Shown: piece by piece, positions 1-7,022 of the stretch
Position numbering within the stretch: position 1 is the stretch's first letter
Layout of the letters: every line of letters starts with the position of its first letter
Assembly (NCBI GenBank): GCA_026125925.1
Contig: JAHCKF010000112.1
Coordinates: 1 to 9,451, forward strand
Origin: Pseudolabrys sp.
GTDB taxonomy: Bacteria; Pseudomonadota; Alphaproteobacteria; Rhizobiales; Xanthobacteraceae
Reading direction: 5' to 3'
Length of the DNA: 9,451 bases
Position numbers and translations under genes: made by a program
Notes under the pieces: model-generated
Told to the model about the DNA's origin: nothing
Databases searched by the model: none
The model's input: only the letters and a program-made list of their open reading frames with translations

Positions 1-613
1 CGAGGTTGGCGGCGGCCTGCAGCAGCGTGCGGTCGATCGTGCGCATGCTGCCATAGAGCGGCAGCACGATGAACGGCAGCATGATGTGGACCATGCCGAT
101 CAGCGTGCCCGTCATGTTGTTGACGAGCGGCAGCGGCTCCGACCACAGGCCGAGCTGCATGCCCCAACTGTTGATCAGGCCGGAGCGCTGCAGCAGCACC
201 AGCCAGGCGTAGGTACGCACCAGCAGCGACGTCCAGAACGGCAGCAGCACCGCGATCATGCACAGATTGGCGGCGCGCGTCGGCAGTTGCGACATGAAAT
301 AGGCCAGCGGATAGCCCAGCACGGCGCAGATGCCGGTGGTGAGCACGCTGACCTTGAAGGTCGTCCAGAAGATTCGTGCGTAGGAGGGTTGCTCGATCAG
401 TCGCTGATAATTGACCAAAGTCGCCTGGCCGCCGTCGGTGTAGAACGACATGTAGAACAGCCAGGCCACCGGCACGAGCAGGCACACGACCACCAGCAAC
501 AAAGCCGGCGCGGCCAGCGACAGCATCAGCCAGCGCTCGATCAACCGGTCCTTGTTCAAGGCGGCGGCGTGGTCGTCGCTGAGAAAGGTCGTTGTCTGGA
601 CTGCCGCGCCCAT
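1..613 (-). CDS. PotB-like ABC transporter permease, N-terminal part
   Basis: This is an inner-membrane subunit of a spermidine/putrescine-type ABC importer, cut by the left edge, with 204 codons visible. Reading back from ATG at 613-611, the protein starts MGAAVQTTTFLSDDHAAALN. A strongly hydrophobic first helix follows at about residues 28-56, then a periplasmic segment (FYTDGGQATLVNYQRLI). Further hydrophobic spans lie at about 85-107, 115-140 and 168-188. The last visible residues (TLLQAAANL) are the start of the EAA loop that docks on the ATPase. Family members have about 280-310 residues, so roughly a third is missing. The start is supported by GAGGGA (complement of 620-625), six bases upstream and overlapping the stop of the ATPase gene, which implies translational coupling. 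A partner PotC-like permease probably follows outside the window. The family is clear; the transported substrate is not. Confidence 0.95.
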   Translation of the reverse strand, partial: MGAAVQTTTFLSDDHAAALNKDRLIERWLMLSLAAPALLLVVVCLLVPVAWLFYMSFYTDGGQATLVNYQRLIEQPSYARIFWTTFKVSVLTTGICAVLGYPLAYFMSQLPTRAANLCMIAVLLPFWTSLLVRTYAWLVLLQRSGLINSWGMQLGLWSEPLPLVNNMTGTLIGMVHIMLPFIVLPLYGSMRTIDRTLLQAAANL

Positions 614-616
614 GGC

Positions 617-1696
617 TTATCCCTCGTCCGGCAACAGCGTCGTATCCGCGATGGCGAGGCCGAGCGTGATAGCGCCGCCGTCCGCCGGCAGCGCTTGGAG
701 GCCGGCGCTGTTGGCCGGCACGCGCAGCGTCACTGTATCGCCGCCACCGAGATCGACCTCGATGCGCATCGTGTCGCCCTGAAACACGCGGCCGAGAATG
801 CGGCCGCTGAAGCAGTTCGTGCCGTCCGTCGCCGCGCCGTCGGCGATCTGGAGCTGCTCGGGCCGGATCATCATGAGACAACGGCCGTCGCGCAACGGCG
901 CGCCGTCGGCCTTGATGACCGCGTCGCGATAGCGGCAGATGCCACCGGTCATGGTGACGTTCAGGAAGGTCGACTCGCCGATGAATTCGGCGACGAAGCG
1001 GTTGTTCGGCTTCGAATAGATGCGCCGCGGCGTATCGAGCTGCGCCAGCTTGCCCTTGTCGATCACCGCGATGCGGTCGGACATGGTCAGCGCCTCGCGC
1101 TGATCATGCGTCACGTAGATCGTGGTAGTGCCGAGCTTCTCGTGCAGGCGGCGCAGTTCGAGCTGCATCAATTCGCGCAGTTGCTTGTCGAGTGCCGACA
1201 GCGGCTCGTCCATCAGGATGATGCGCGGCTCGAACACCAAAGCGCGGGCGAGCGCCACGCGCTGGCGCTGGCCGCCGGAGAGCTCATGAATGCCGCGCGT
1301 GCCGTAGCCGCCGAGTTGCACCATCTCGAGCGCCGCCTCGACGCGCCTCGCCGACTCGGCGGCGCCGACTTTGCGCAGCCGCAACGGAAAAGCGATGTTG
1401 GCCGCGACGTTCATGTGCGGGAACAGCGCGTAGTTCTGGAACACCATGCCGAGGTCGCGCTTCTGCGGCGCGAGACGGATCACTTCCTGGGTGCCGAACA
1501 GGATGCTGCCGGAATCCGGGCGGGTGAAACCCGCAAGCACCATCAGCAGCGTGGTCTTTCCCGAGCCGGAGGGGCCGAGCAGGGTCAGAAACTCACCGGC
1601 CTGAACGTGCAGATCGACCCGATCGAGCACAGCGACAGCCCCGTAGGATTTGGAGACCTGACGGACGTGAATGTCGAGTGCCGATGCGGATGCCAT
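617..1696 (-). CDS. PotA-like ABC transporter ATP-binding protein
   Basis: This 359-residue cytoplasmic ATPase would energise import by the adjacent binding protein and permease. Visible motifs are Walker A GPSGSGKTT (residues 41-49, K47), the Q-loop glutamine at 87 (VFQNYALFP), signature LSGGQRQRVALARAL (139-153), Walker B ILMDEP (D163, catalytic E164), D-loop SALD and the switch histidine in YVTHDQ (H197). Residues from about 235 on form the C-terminal TOBE-type regulatory domain typical of the MalK/PotA class, and the length is typical too. The ATG at 1696 is the first in frame and gives the usual N-terminus before the first strand (LDIHVRQVSKSYG). I see no good Shine-Dalgarno sequence in front of it, so translation may depend on the upstream gene. 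It lies 74 bases after the binding-protein gene, with a hairpin between them, and 3 bases before the permease. PotA-class ATPases serve polyamines, amines, sugars or iron, so this gene does not define the substrate. Confidence 0.97.
   Translation of the reverse strand: MASASALDIHVRQVSKSYGAVAVLDRVDLHVQAGEFLTLLGPSGSGKTTLLMVLAGFTRPDSGSILFGTQEVIRLAPQKRDLGMVFQNYALFPHMNVAANIAFPLRLRKVGAAESARRVEAALEMVQLGGYGTRGIHELSGGQRQRVALARALVFEPRIILMDEPLSALDKQLRELMQLELRRLHEKLGTTTIYVTHDQREALTMSDRIAVIDKGKLAQLDTPRRIYSKPNNRFVAEFIGESTFLNVTMTGGICRYRDAVIKADGAPLRDGRCLMMIRPEQLQIADGAATDGTNCFSGRILGRVFQGDTMRIEVDLGGGDTVTLRVPANSAGLQALPADGGAITLGLAIADTTLLPDEG
620..625 (-). promoter_or_regulatory. Ribosome binding site of the permease gene
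   Basis: The minus strand reads GAGGGA, with six bases before the permease ATG at 613. It lies inside the last codons of the ATPase gene and abuts its TAA stop, so the ribosome finishing the ATPase is placed to restart on the permease. This supports the chosen permease start. Confidence 0.6.
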
Positions 1697-1730
1697 GTAG
1701 CCGGAAACTGTCGATTGTTATGAAGCGAAT

Positions 1731-1762
1731 GGCCGGGGCACGTGTCATGTCACGCCCCGGCC
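1731..1762 (-). other. Intercistronic hairpin after the binding-protein gene
   Basis: A perfect 9-base inverted repeat (GGCCGGGGC at 1731-1739, GCCCCGGCC at 1754-1762) lies in the 74-base gap between the binding-protein stop and the ATPase start. The 14-base loop can itself close with GTG/CAC. In the minus-strand transcript it begins 8 bases after the stop codon and is followed by ATTCGCTTCATAAC, not a clean U-run. It therefore looks more like a 3'-end-stabilising or attenuating hairpin than a full terminator. Such hairpins are known between binding-protein and membrane genes of ABC operons, where they leave the binding-protein message more abundant. The inverted repeat is seen directly; the role is inferred. 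Confidence 0.6.
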
Positions 1763-1770
1763 GGTGTGCG

Positions 1771-2829
1771 TTACTCGGTCAGCATGTTCTGGTAGGCCGC
1801 CGCGGCCTTCTCTTCGTTCTTGATGTACCAGTCGAGATTGACCGACAACTGGTTCTTCACGTTGTCAGGGTGCGACGGCAGCTTCTTGGCATAGGCCGCG
1901 TCGATCGCGCCGATTTCGTAGGCCTTCTTGTTGGTCGGCCCGTAGGTGATGTACTTGGTGAACTCCGCCTGGTACTGCGGCTTCGACATCTCGGCGAGGA
2001 ACTTCATCGCCAGAGCCTTGTTCGGCGCGCCCTTCGGAATGGCGTAGCAGTCATAGTCGAGCAGCGCCTGGTTGAAGGTGTAGGCGACCTTGCCGCCGTC
2101 CTTGGCGACGACGTCGAAGCGGCCGTTCCAGCCGGTGATCATGTCGACTTCGCCGTCCTTCATCAATTGCGCGTGCTGCGCACCCGACGACCACCACACG
2201 CTGATATGCGGCTTGAGCTCCTTGATCTTCTTGATCGCGCGCTCGATGCCGCCCGGCGACGACAGCACCTCGTAGACCTTGTCGGCGGGCACGCCATCGG
2301 CCATCAGCGCCGGCTCAAGCGCTCCGGCGACGCCCTTGCGATACGAGCGCTTGCCCGGGAATTTCTTGACGTCCCAGAAATCGGCCCAGGACTTCGGCGG
2401 GTTGTCGCCATAGGTCTTGGTGTTCCAGGCCATCACGGTCGAGAACACATCACCGCCGACGCAATAATCCTGGCTGGTGTTCGGCACGAAGGTCGAACGA
2501 TCGATCACATTGTAATCGAGCTTCTCGAGGAAGCCGCCGGCGCCGGCGCGCGCCGCACTGCCGGAGCCGCTCGCCACGACGTCCCATGTCACCGCGCCGG
2601 CCTTCACCTTGACGACCGCGTCGGAAATGCTGGTGTAGGTCTCTTCCTTGATCTTGATTCCGAGCGCCTTGGCCGCCGGCTGGAACAGCGCTTTGCTCTG
2701 CGCCTCCTGGTAGGCGCCGCCGAACGAAACCACGGTCAGCTCCTGCGCGCCCGCGGTCGCGCCCGCGAGGCCAATGGCGCCGACGATGGCAAGTGATGCG
2801 ATGGCTAGTTTGGATCGATTGCGCGTCAT
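1771..2829 (-). CDS. PotD-like periplasmic substrate-binding protein
   Basis: This is a 352-residue secreted binding protein that would capture the substrate for the neighbouring ABC importer. The reading frame is open upstream to 3030, but the real start is ATG at 2829. GAGGAG lies six bases before it, and the protein then begins with a textbook signal peptide: basic MTRNRSK, hydrophobic core about 8-24, and cleavage likely after AGA (28) before QELTVVSFGG. The mature part shows the two-lobe PotD/SBP_bac_8 pattern: VVSFGGAYQEA at 33, SWADFWDVKKFPG at 147-159, TGWNGRFD at 232-239, YDCYAIPKGAP at 259-269. By my from-memory alignment to PotD, a binding Trp (W234) and the Asp in YDCYAIP (D260) are retained. 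The PotD acidic pair (D168/E171 there) falls where this protein has RSYRKGVAG. The ligand may thus carry one amine plus an acidic group rather than being a diamine. C123 and C261 could form a disulfide. Two intercistronic hairpins flank the gene. Confidence 0.95.
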   Translation of the reverse strand: MTRNRSKLAIASLAIVGAIGLAGATAGAQELTVVSFGGAYQEAQSKALFQPAAKALGIKIKEETYTSISDAVVKVKAGAVTWDVVASGSGSAARAGAGGFLEKLDYNVIDRSTFVPNTSQDYCVGGDVFSTVMAWNTKTYGDNPPKSWADFWDVKKFPGKRSYRKGVAGALEPALMADGVPADKVYEVLSSPGGIERAIKKIKELKPHISVWWSSGAQHAQLMKDGEVDMITGWNGRFDVVAKDGGKVAYTFNQALLDYDCYAIPKGAPNKALAMKFLAEMSKPQYQAEFTKYITYGPTNKKAYEIGAIDAAYAKKLPSHPDNVKNQLSVNLDWYIKNEEKAAAAYQNMLTE

Positions 2830-2835
2830 TCTGAG

Positions 2836-2841
2836 CTCCTC
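2836..2841 (-). promoter_or_regulatory. Strong ribosome binding site deciding the binding-protein start
   Basis: The minus strand reads GAGGAG followed by six bases and ATG at 2829. It is the best Shine-Dalgarno sequence in the leftward block. It sits exactly before the signal peptide, so the longer in-frame reading starting at 3030 can be discarded. Confidence 0.75.
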
Positions 2842-2915
2842 ACCCTGGTCATGAATGTCAGCCTGGGTTTTCAGGGGCGACCGTTGTTTGTTTGGTCTTA
2901 TTGCCGATCCTAAAC

Positions 2916-2936
2916 CCGTACCGTATCGGTCCGTAT
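2916..2936. repeat. Cluster of CCGTA repeats with a small dyad upstream of the binding-protein gene
   Basis: CCGTA occurs three times in 20 bases (2916-2920, 2921-2925, 2931-2935). The last two extend to CCGTAT and are spaced exactly 10 bases apart, and ACCG-TAT-CGGT (2920-2930) forms a short palindrome. The cluster lies about 90-110 bases upstream of the binding-protein start, in the largest untranslated gap of the operon. It could be a protein site for an internal promoter, but I find no convincing -35/-10 pair beside it. It may be fortuitous. Confidence 0.3.
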
Positions 2937-2970
2937 TCCCCAGCGGGACAGAAGAGCCAGTCTGGAAATA

Positions 2971-3007
2971 GGAGGGGTCCACTCCCGGGTGGCCGCTGGC
3001 CCCCTCC
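2971..3007 (-). other. Intercistronic hairpin after the FAD oxidoreductase gene
   Basis: Arms GGAGGGG (2971-2977) and CCCCTCC (3001-3007) are perfectly complementary over 7 bases. Inside them CCAC and GTGG can form a second 4-base stem around CCCGGG. In the minus-strand transcript the structure starts 9 bases after the oxidoreductase stop and is followed by TATTTCC, a weak U-tract. It may partly terminate the upstream message or protect the 5' side of the binding-protein message. The remaining gap to the binding-protein start is about 140 bases, enough for an internal promoter. The inverted repeat is seen; the function is inferred. Confidence 0.55.
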
Positions 3008-3016
3008 CAATGCCGC

Positions 3017-4312
3017 TCATCCGCGGCCATCGCGCCAGCGATAATACAGGATCGAAGGCGCCAAAAACCAAGGGTTTCCCGTGTAGAAAGGCCGGGTCTG
3101 GAAGCTCAGGCCGTCGAGCGCCGTGCGCCCCTCGGCAAGGCCCAGCACCTTCTGGCCAACCCGCATGCCGAAATAGCTCGCGGTGCCGACCCCGGCGCCG
3201 CAATAGCCCATGGCGTAATACATGCCGTCGCGCTGGCCGACATGCATCAGCTCGTCGAAGGTGTAGGCGATGAAGCCGCACCAGGAATGGCTGATTTTCG
3301 TCGCCGCAAGTTGCGGGAAGATCGCGGCCATGTCCGCGTGCAGCTTGGGGCCGCTGAGCAGCGGATCGGTTTCGTTCAGCGACACCCGGCCGCCGAACAG
3401 GATGCGTCGCCGATCCGGGGACGCGCGATAGTAGTAGATGACCCGGCGCGTATCGCTGACGATGCGGTTCTGCGGGATTAGTTCGTCGACCAGCGCGCGG
3501 TCGAGCATCTCGGTGGCGATCATGTAGCTGCCGATCGGGATGACGCGCCGCTTCAGCCATGGCGTCAGATCGCCGGTATAGCCATTGGTGGCGATGACGA
3601 CGTCGCGCGCGTCGATGATGCCGCGCGCCGTCTTGACGAGAAATCTGTCGCCGCTGCGCGCGATCGACAGCGCCGGGCAATAGGCGACGATCTCCGCGCC
3701 GGCGGCGATGGCGAGGTCGAGCAAGCCCTGATGATAGCGCGCCGGATCGACCGAGGCGTGCTGCTCGTAGACGGCGCCGCCGAAATAGCCGTCGGAGCCG
3801 ATTTCGCGCCGCTGTTCGCTGCGCGGCACCATGTGAGCGCCGACTTCGAGGCCCTTGGGCTGGTTCTTCACCCGCGCGGCCAATGCCTCGTATTGCGCGG
3901 CGTTGTGCGCGGCGTGGAAGCGCCCGACGACGTGAAAATCGCAGTCGAGGCTGTTGTCGCGAATGAAGTCGGCCATGAAGCGTAGCGAATTCTGACCGTC
4001 CTTGAGGATGTCGAAGGCGCGCTGCGCGCCATGGCGGCGCGCCAGGTCGTCGTAGGACGGCTTGATGCTGGTCGAAACCTGACCGCCGTTGCGGGTGCTG
4101 CAGCCGAAGCCGGCGGCCTCCGCATCGAGCACGACCGTATGGCGGCCGCCACGCGCCGTCTGAATGGCGGCGTGCAGGCCGGTATAGCCGGAGCCGATGA
4201 CGACGACATCGGCCCGCGGTGGCGGTGTCCTGGTCTCGGGCGCCGGCCGCGGCACGCGGTCCCACCAGTACGGCGCCGGTTTGAAGTCGTCTGTGAAGAG
4301 TGCTGCGTTCAC
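3017..4312 (-). CDS. FAD-dependent amine/amino-acid oxidoreductase (DadA/PuuB type)
   Basis: This 431-residue flavoenzyme belongs to the DAO (glycine oxidase/D-amino-acid dehydrogenase-like) superfamily. It most resembles the group that includes gamma-glutamylputrescine oxidase (PuuB, about 426 residues). Such enzymes oxidise a C-N bond to an imine that hydrolyses to an aldehyde or keto acid plus ammonia or amine. Visible features are the N-terminal family segment PYWWDR (14-19), the Rossmann motif VVVIGSGYTGLHAA (36-49, GxGxxG at 40-45) with an acidic residue ending the second strand (D63), the FAD-contacting STRNGGQ (72-78), ATNGYTGDLTPWL (241-253), and the C-terminal flavin loop GYCGAGVGTASYFG (369-382). 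There is no signal peptide, so it should be cytoplasmic. The start is GTG at 4312, 19 bases after the aldehyde dehydrogenase stop. No ATG lies close downstream, and family homology begins almost at once. Its product aldehyde could feed the adjacent dehydrogenase. No glutamylpolyamine synthetase (PuuA) is visible, so a canonical Puu pathway is not supported. Confidence 0.93.
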   Translation of the reverse strand: MNAALFTDDFKPAPYWWDRVPRPAPETRTPPPRADVVVIGSGYTGLHAAIQTARGGRHTVVLDAEAAGFGCSTRNGGQVSTSIKPSYDDLARRHGAQRAFDILKDGQNSLRFMADFIRDNSLDCDFHVVGRFHAAHNAAQYEALAARVKNQPKGLEVGAHMVPRSEQRREIGSDGYFGGAVYEQHASVDPARYHQGLLDLAIAAGAEIVAYCPALSIARSGDRFLVKTARGIIDARDVVIATNGYTGDLTPWLKRRVIPIGSYMIATEMLDRALVDELIPQNRIVSDTRRVIYYYRASPDRRRILFGGRVSLNETDPLLSGPKLHADMAAIFPQLAATKISHSWCGFIAYTFDELMHVGQRDGMYYAMGYCGAGVGTASYFGMRVGQKVLGLAEGRTALDGLSFQTRPFYTGNPWFLAPSILYYRWRDGRG

Positions 4313-4331
4313 GTCGCCGGTCCCGTTGTCG

Positions 4332-5825
4332 TCAGATGCGCGCGACGACGCTTTTCATTTTGCAGTAGCTGCGCAGGCCCGCCATGCCTTTTTCCCGGCC
4401 GAAGCCGGACTTGCGGTTGCCGCCGAAGGGCACCTCGATACCACCGGCGAACCATTCGTTGATGAACACCTGCCCGGCATCGACGTCGCGGGCAAAGCGC
4501 AGGGCTTCGGTGATATTTTGCGAATAGATGCCGGCGACGAGCGCGTAAGGCGTCGCATTCGCGGCGGCGAGCGCCTCGTCCGGACCGTCGACGATCTGCA
4601 CCACCAGTACCGGACCGAAGATCTCCTCCTGCACCACCGGATCGTCCGGCCCCTGCGCTTCGATGATCGTCGGCTCGTAGAACCAGCCGCCGCCGGTCGC
4701 GTCCGATTTCGCCACGGCGCCGCCGACAAAGACGCGGTTGCCCGCGGCGACGGCGCGCCGGACATGCGCATCGATGGTTTCGAGTTGCCGCGGCGAATTA
4801 ACCGGGCCGAGATCGGGATTGGTCAGGCCGTGACCGAGTCGGAAGCCTTTGACCCGCGCCGTCAGCCGTCCGAGGAAGGTCACGGCGATGGAGCGGTCGA
4901 GAATGAGTCGGGAGCCCGCCGAGCAGATCTGGCCGGCATTCTCGTAGATCGCCTCGATGACGCCGTTGAGGGCGGCGTCCATGTCGCAGTCCGGAAGGAC
5001 CACCAGCGGCGATTTGCCGCCGAGTTCGAGCACCAGGCGCGTCACGTTGTCGGCGGCCGAGCGCATGACCGCGCTGCCGGTCGCGACCGAGCCGGTGAAG
5101 GTGATGTGGTCGATGCCCGGATGGGCGACCAGCGGCGCGCCGACGGCGGCGCCGACGCCGGTGACGACGTTGAGCACGCCATCAGGCAGCCCCGCCGCGG
5201 ACAGGAGTTCGGCGAGCATCAGGGCGGTGAACGGGGTCTGCTCCGCCGGCTTGGCCACCACCGTGCATCCGGCCGCCAGAGCCGGGGCGATGCCCCGCGC
5301 CGCGGTTGATAGCGGATAATTCCAGGGAATGATCTGGGCGGCCACCCCGACCGGCTCCTCGGAGGTGAAGCCTACATAGTTGCGATTGAGGGGCAGACTA
5401 TCGCCGTGCAACTTGTCCGCCGCGCCGGCGTAATATTCGAAGGCGCGCGCGATGCCGCGCAAGTCTCCCTCGGCTTCCGAGAGCTTCTTGCCGCTGTCGA
5501 GGCTTTCGACGACCGCGAAGCGATGGGCGCGCTCGCGCAGCAGCGCGGCCGCCTCGGCGAGAATGCGCCCGCGCTCGACCGGTCCCATTTGCCGCCACGG
5601 ACCCTGTAGGGCTGTTCTGGCCGCGGCAACCGCAGCATCGACATCGGAGCCGTCGCCTGCCGCAAAGCTGGCGAAGGCGCGACCGCTACCGGGGTCGAAG
5701 CTCTCCATCGTGTTGCCGGACAACGCCGGGACGAAGCGGCCGTCGATGAAATGGCCCTGCGGCAACCCCTTCAGCGTGCCGGTCGCCAGGACCTCCGCCA
5801 CCAAGGCATCGGCCGGACCGCTCAT
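4332..5825 (-). CDS. NAD(P)-dependent aldehyde dehydrogenase
   Basis: This 497-residue cytoplasmic enzyme of the ALDH superfamily oxidises an aldehyde to the carboxylic acid. The full set of functional residues is present: PWNY (oxyanion N169), AKPAE (K192, cofactor), GSVATG (245-250, cofactor loop), LELGGKSP (general base E267), NAGQICSAG (nucleophile C301) and EEIFGPV (E401, ribose). The C-terminus has the usual [15 protein letters not shown]. Length and motifs match the betaine-aldehyde / gamma-aminobutyraldehyde dehydrogenase-like branch, but the substrate cannot be read from motifs alone. Its ATG (5825-5823) overlaps the TGA of the upstream enolase-superfamily gene in an ATGA arrangement, so the two are very probably translationally coupled. 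It likely oxidises an aldehyde from the FAD oxidoreductase downstream or from the GMC dehydrogenase at the right edge. Confidence 0.97.
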   Translation of the reverse strand: MSGPADALVAEVLATGTLKGLPQGHFIDGRFVPALSGNTMESFDPGSGRAFASFAAGDGSDVDAAVAAARTALQGPWRQMGPVERGRILAEAAALLRERAHRFAVVESLDSGKKLSEAEGDLRGIARAFEYYAGAADKLHGDSLPLNRNYVGFTSEEPVGVAAQIIPWNYPLSTAARGIAPALAAGCTVVAKPAEQTPFTALMLAELLSAAGLPDGVLNVVTGVGAAVGAPLVAHPGIDHITFTGSVATGSAVMRSAADNVTRLVLELGGKSPLVVLPDCDMDAALNGVIEAIYENAGQICSAGSRLILDRSIAVTFLGRLTARVKGFRLGHGLTNPDLGPVNSPRQLETIDAHVRRAVAAGNRVFVGGAVAKSDATGGGWFYEPTIIEAQGPDDPVVQEEIFGPVLVVQIVDGPDEALAAANATPYALVAGIYSQNITEALRFARDVDAGQVFINEWFAGGIEVPFGGNRKSGFGREKGMAGLRSYCKMKSVVARI

Positions 5826-6937
5826 TGCAATTCACTCAAACGATAGTCGGCGGCTTCAAGCCACGCCGGATTGACCTCGACGCCCCAGCCCGGACCGGCA
5901 GGAATCTCGACCATGCCGTCGTTGGCCCGCAGCGGATTGAGAAGTAGGCCCTCCTCCCAGGGGTAATAATCGTTGCCCTCGATGGAGAACTCCACGTAAG
6001 GCCCGGCATTCGGAATCGCGCCCATGATGTGCAGGGTGAACGTGGTGACCAGCGACTGATTGGCCGAATGCGGCGTCATCGGCAACCCGGCGGCCGCGGC
6101 CCAGTGCGCGACTTTCAACATCCGCGACACGCCGCCGAGATAACAGACATCGGGCTGAACGACATCGACGACCTTGTTGTCGATGATGTAGCGCCACAAA
6201 GTCAGGTCGCAGTCCTGTTCGCCGCCGGTGACATCGAGAGTGAGTGCGGCCCTGACCTCCGCCGTCCAGGCGTGCTCCCAATAAGGGCACGGCTCCTCAA
6301 AATGGACGACGCCGTGGTCCTCCAGCATGCGGCCGACTTCGATGGCCTTGGCCGGCGTATAGGCGCTGTTGCCATCTACCAGGAGCGTCGCCTTATCGCC
6401 GAGCGCGGCACGCACCTGAGGCACGATGGCATCCGTGCGGCCCGGCCACTCGTCGATATCGTGGCCGCATTCCTTGCCGACGCGGAATTTGAACGCGGTG
6501 TAGCCGAACTCGCCCTGCAGCCGCTTGAGCCGCTCCGCTTCGGCCTCGGGCGTGATTTCGCCGCGCTTCATGCTCGAGGCATAAACAGGAAACGGCCGCG
6601 GCTTGCCGCCCAGGAGTTCGCACACGCTTTTCTTCTCGATGCGGCCGCGCAGATCCCACAGCGCGGTGTCGAGCCCAGTCAGTGCACGAAACAGATAAGA
6701 GCCCGGAAACTTGTGCTCGCGCTCCGGGATGGTCTCGACCAGAGCATCGATGTCGAAGGCATCGGCGCCGAGCGAATATGGCGCGATCTGACGATGAAAG
6801 ACCGCGGCGGTGATGTCGGCATTATAGGGCGAGAATTGCCCGCAGCCCTGCGCACCACTCTCCGTTGTCACCCGAACAAAGCCGATATGCTGGGTGGAAA
6901 AGGTCTCGAGCTTCGTGATCTTCATTGGCTTCGCCAT
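5822..6937 (-). CDS. Enolase-superfamily enzyme, mandelate racemase subgroup (dehydratase or epimerase)
   Basis: This 371-residue cytoplasmic, Mg-dependent enzyme abstracts the proton alpha to a carboxylate. An N-terminal capping domain (about 1-125) precedes a modified TIM barrel. Inferred metal ligands are D188 (LVDGN), E214 (HFEEP) and E240 (TGGEQ). The base dyad is D263 (QPD) with H290 (PHS), and E316 (YVEF) stands where mandelate racemase has E317. Spacings D-E-E-D-H (26, 26, 23, 27) equal those I recall for mandelate racemase. The KxK motif is KFR here (K150, R152), so the second lysine base is replaced. A one-base (His) mechanism, as in acid-sugar dehydratases, is plausible. It is the first gene of the leftward operon. 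ATG at 6937 is used, but ATG at 6925 (residue 5) is possible and neither has a clear Shine-Dalgarno. The substrate is unknown; such an enzyme beside amine-oxidation genes suggests a hydroxylated acid intermediate. Confidence 0.93.
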   Translation of the reverse strand: MAKPMKITKLETFSTQHIGFVRVTTESGAQGCGQFSPYNADITAAVFHRQIAPYSLGADAFDIDALVETIPEREHKFPGSYLFRALTGLDTALWDLRGRIEKKSVCELLGGKPRPFPVYASSMKRGEITPEAEAERLKRLQGEFGYTAFKFRVGKECGHDIDEWPGRTDAIVPQVRAALGDKATLLVDGNSAYTPAKAIEVGRMLEDHGVVHFEEPCPYWEHAWTAEVRAALTLDVTGGEQDCDLTLWRYIIDNKVVDVVQPDVCYLGGVSRMLKVAHWAAAAGLPMTPHSANQSLVTTFTLHIMGAIPNAGPYVEFSIEGNDYYPWEEGLLLNPLRANDGMVEIPAGPGWGVEVNPAWLEAADYRLSELQ

Positions 6938-6993
6938 TCGATACCGGCGGCGGAAGCGACGCGGTGGATGCGTTGTTTATCCGTCGTGCTGGA

Positions 6994-7022
6994 TTTTTAG
7001 AGTTGAAATGGTCTGCTCTTAA
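6994..7022 (-). promoter_or_regulatory. Candidate promoter of the leftward operon
   Basis: On the minus strand TTAAGA (complement of 7017-7022) and TAAAAA (complement of 6994-6999) are separated by 17 bases. Each matches the sigma-70 consensus at four of six positions. Transcription would start near 6987 and leave a leader of about 50 bases before the enolase-superfamily start. The region is the most AT-rich of the 145-base divergent gap. The call rests on hexamer likeness only. Confidence 0.35.

Noticed and set aside
86..1723. Long plus-strand open reading frame opposite the permease and ATPase genes (545 codons)
   Set aside because: It is antisense to two genes with clear motifs. Its translation is rich in Arg, His, Gln and Ala without domains, which is typical of the complementary frame of GC-rich coding DNA.
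1678..2796. Plus-strand open reading frame of 372 codons opposite the binding-protein gene
   Set aside because: It is a shadow of the binding-protein gene, low in complexity, with no recognisable domain or ribosome site.
2830..3030. 67-residue N-terminal extension of the binding protein from an upstream start
   Set aside because: The extension is not conserved-looking, would bury the signal peptide internally, and overlaps the end of the FAD oxidoreductase gene. The GAGGAG site and signal peptide fix the start at 2829.
2910..4265. Minus-strand 451-codon frame overlapping the FAD oxidoreductase
   Set aside because: It is a +1-shifted shadow, extremely Arg-rich. The overlapping frame has the complete FAD-binding motifs, so this one is not real.
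4197..5309. Plus-strand 370-codon frame opposite the aldehyde dehydrogenase
   Set aside because: It is antisense to a gene with every catalytic ALDH residue in place. Its composition is that of a complementary-strand artefact.
3017..6937. Canonical Puu polyamine pathway (gamma-glutamylputrescine route)
   Set aside because: The oxidase and ALDH types fit loosely. However, there is no glutamylputrescine synthetase or gamma-glutamyl-GABA hydrolase, the enolase-superfamily enzyme has no role in it, and the binding protein lacks part of the polyamine pocket.
6029..7000. Plus-strand 323-codon frame running from the enolase-superfamily gene into the divergent gap
   Set aside because: It is antisense to an intact enzyme and has no ribosome site or domain.
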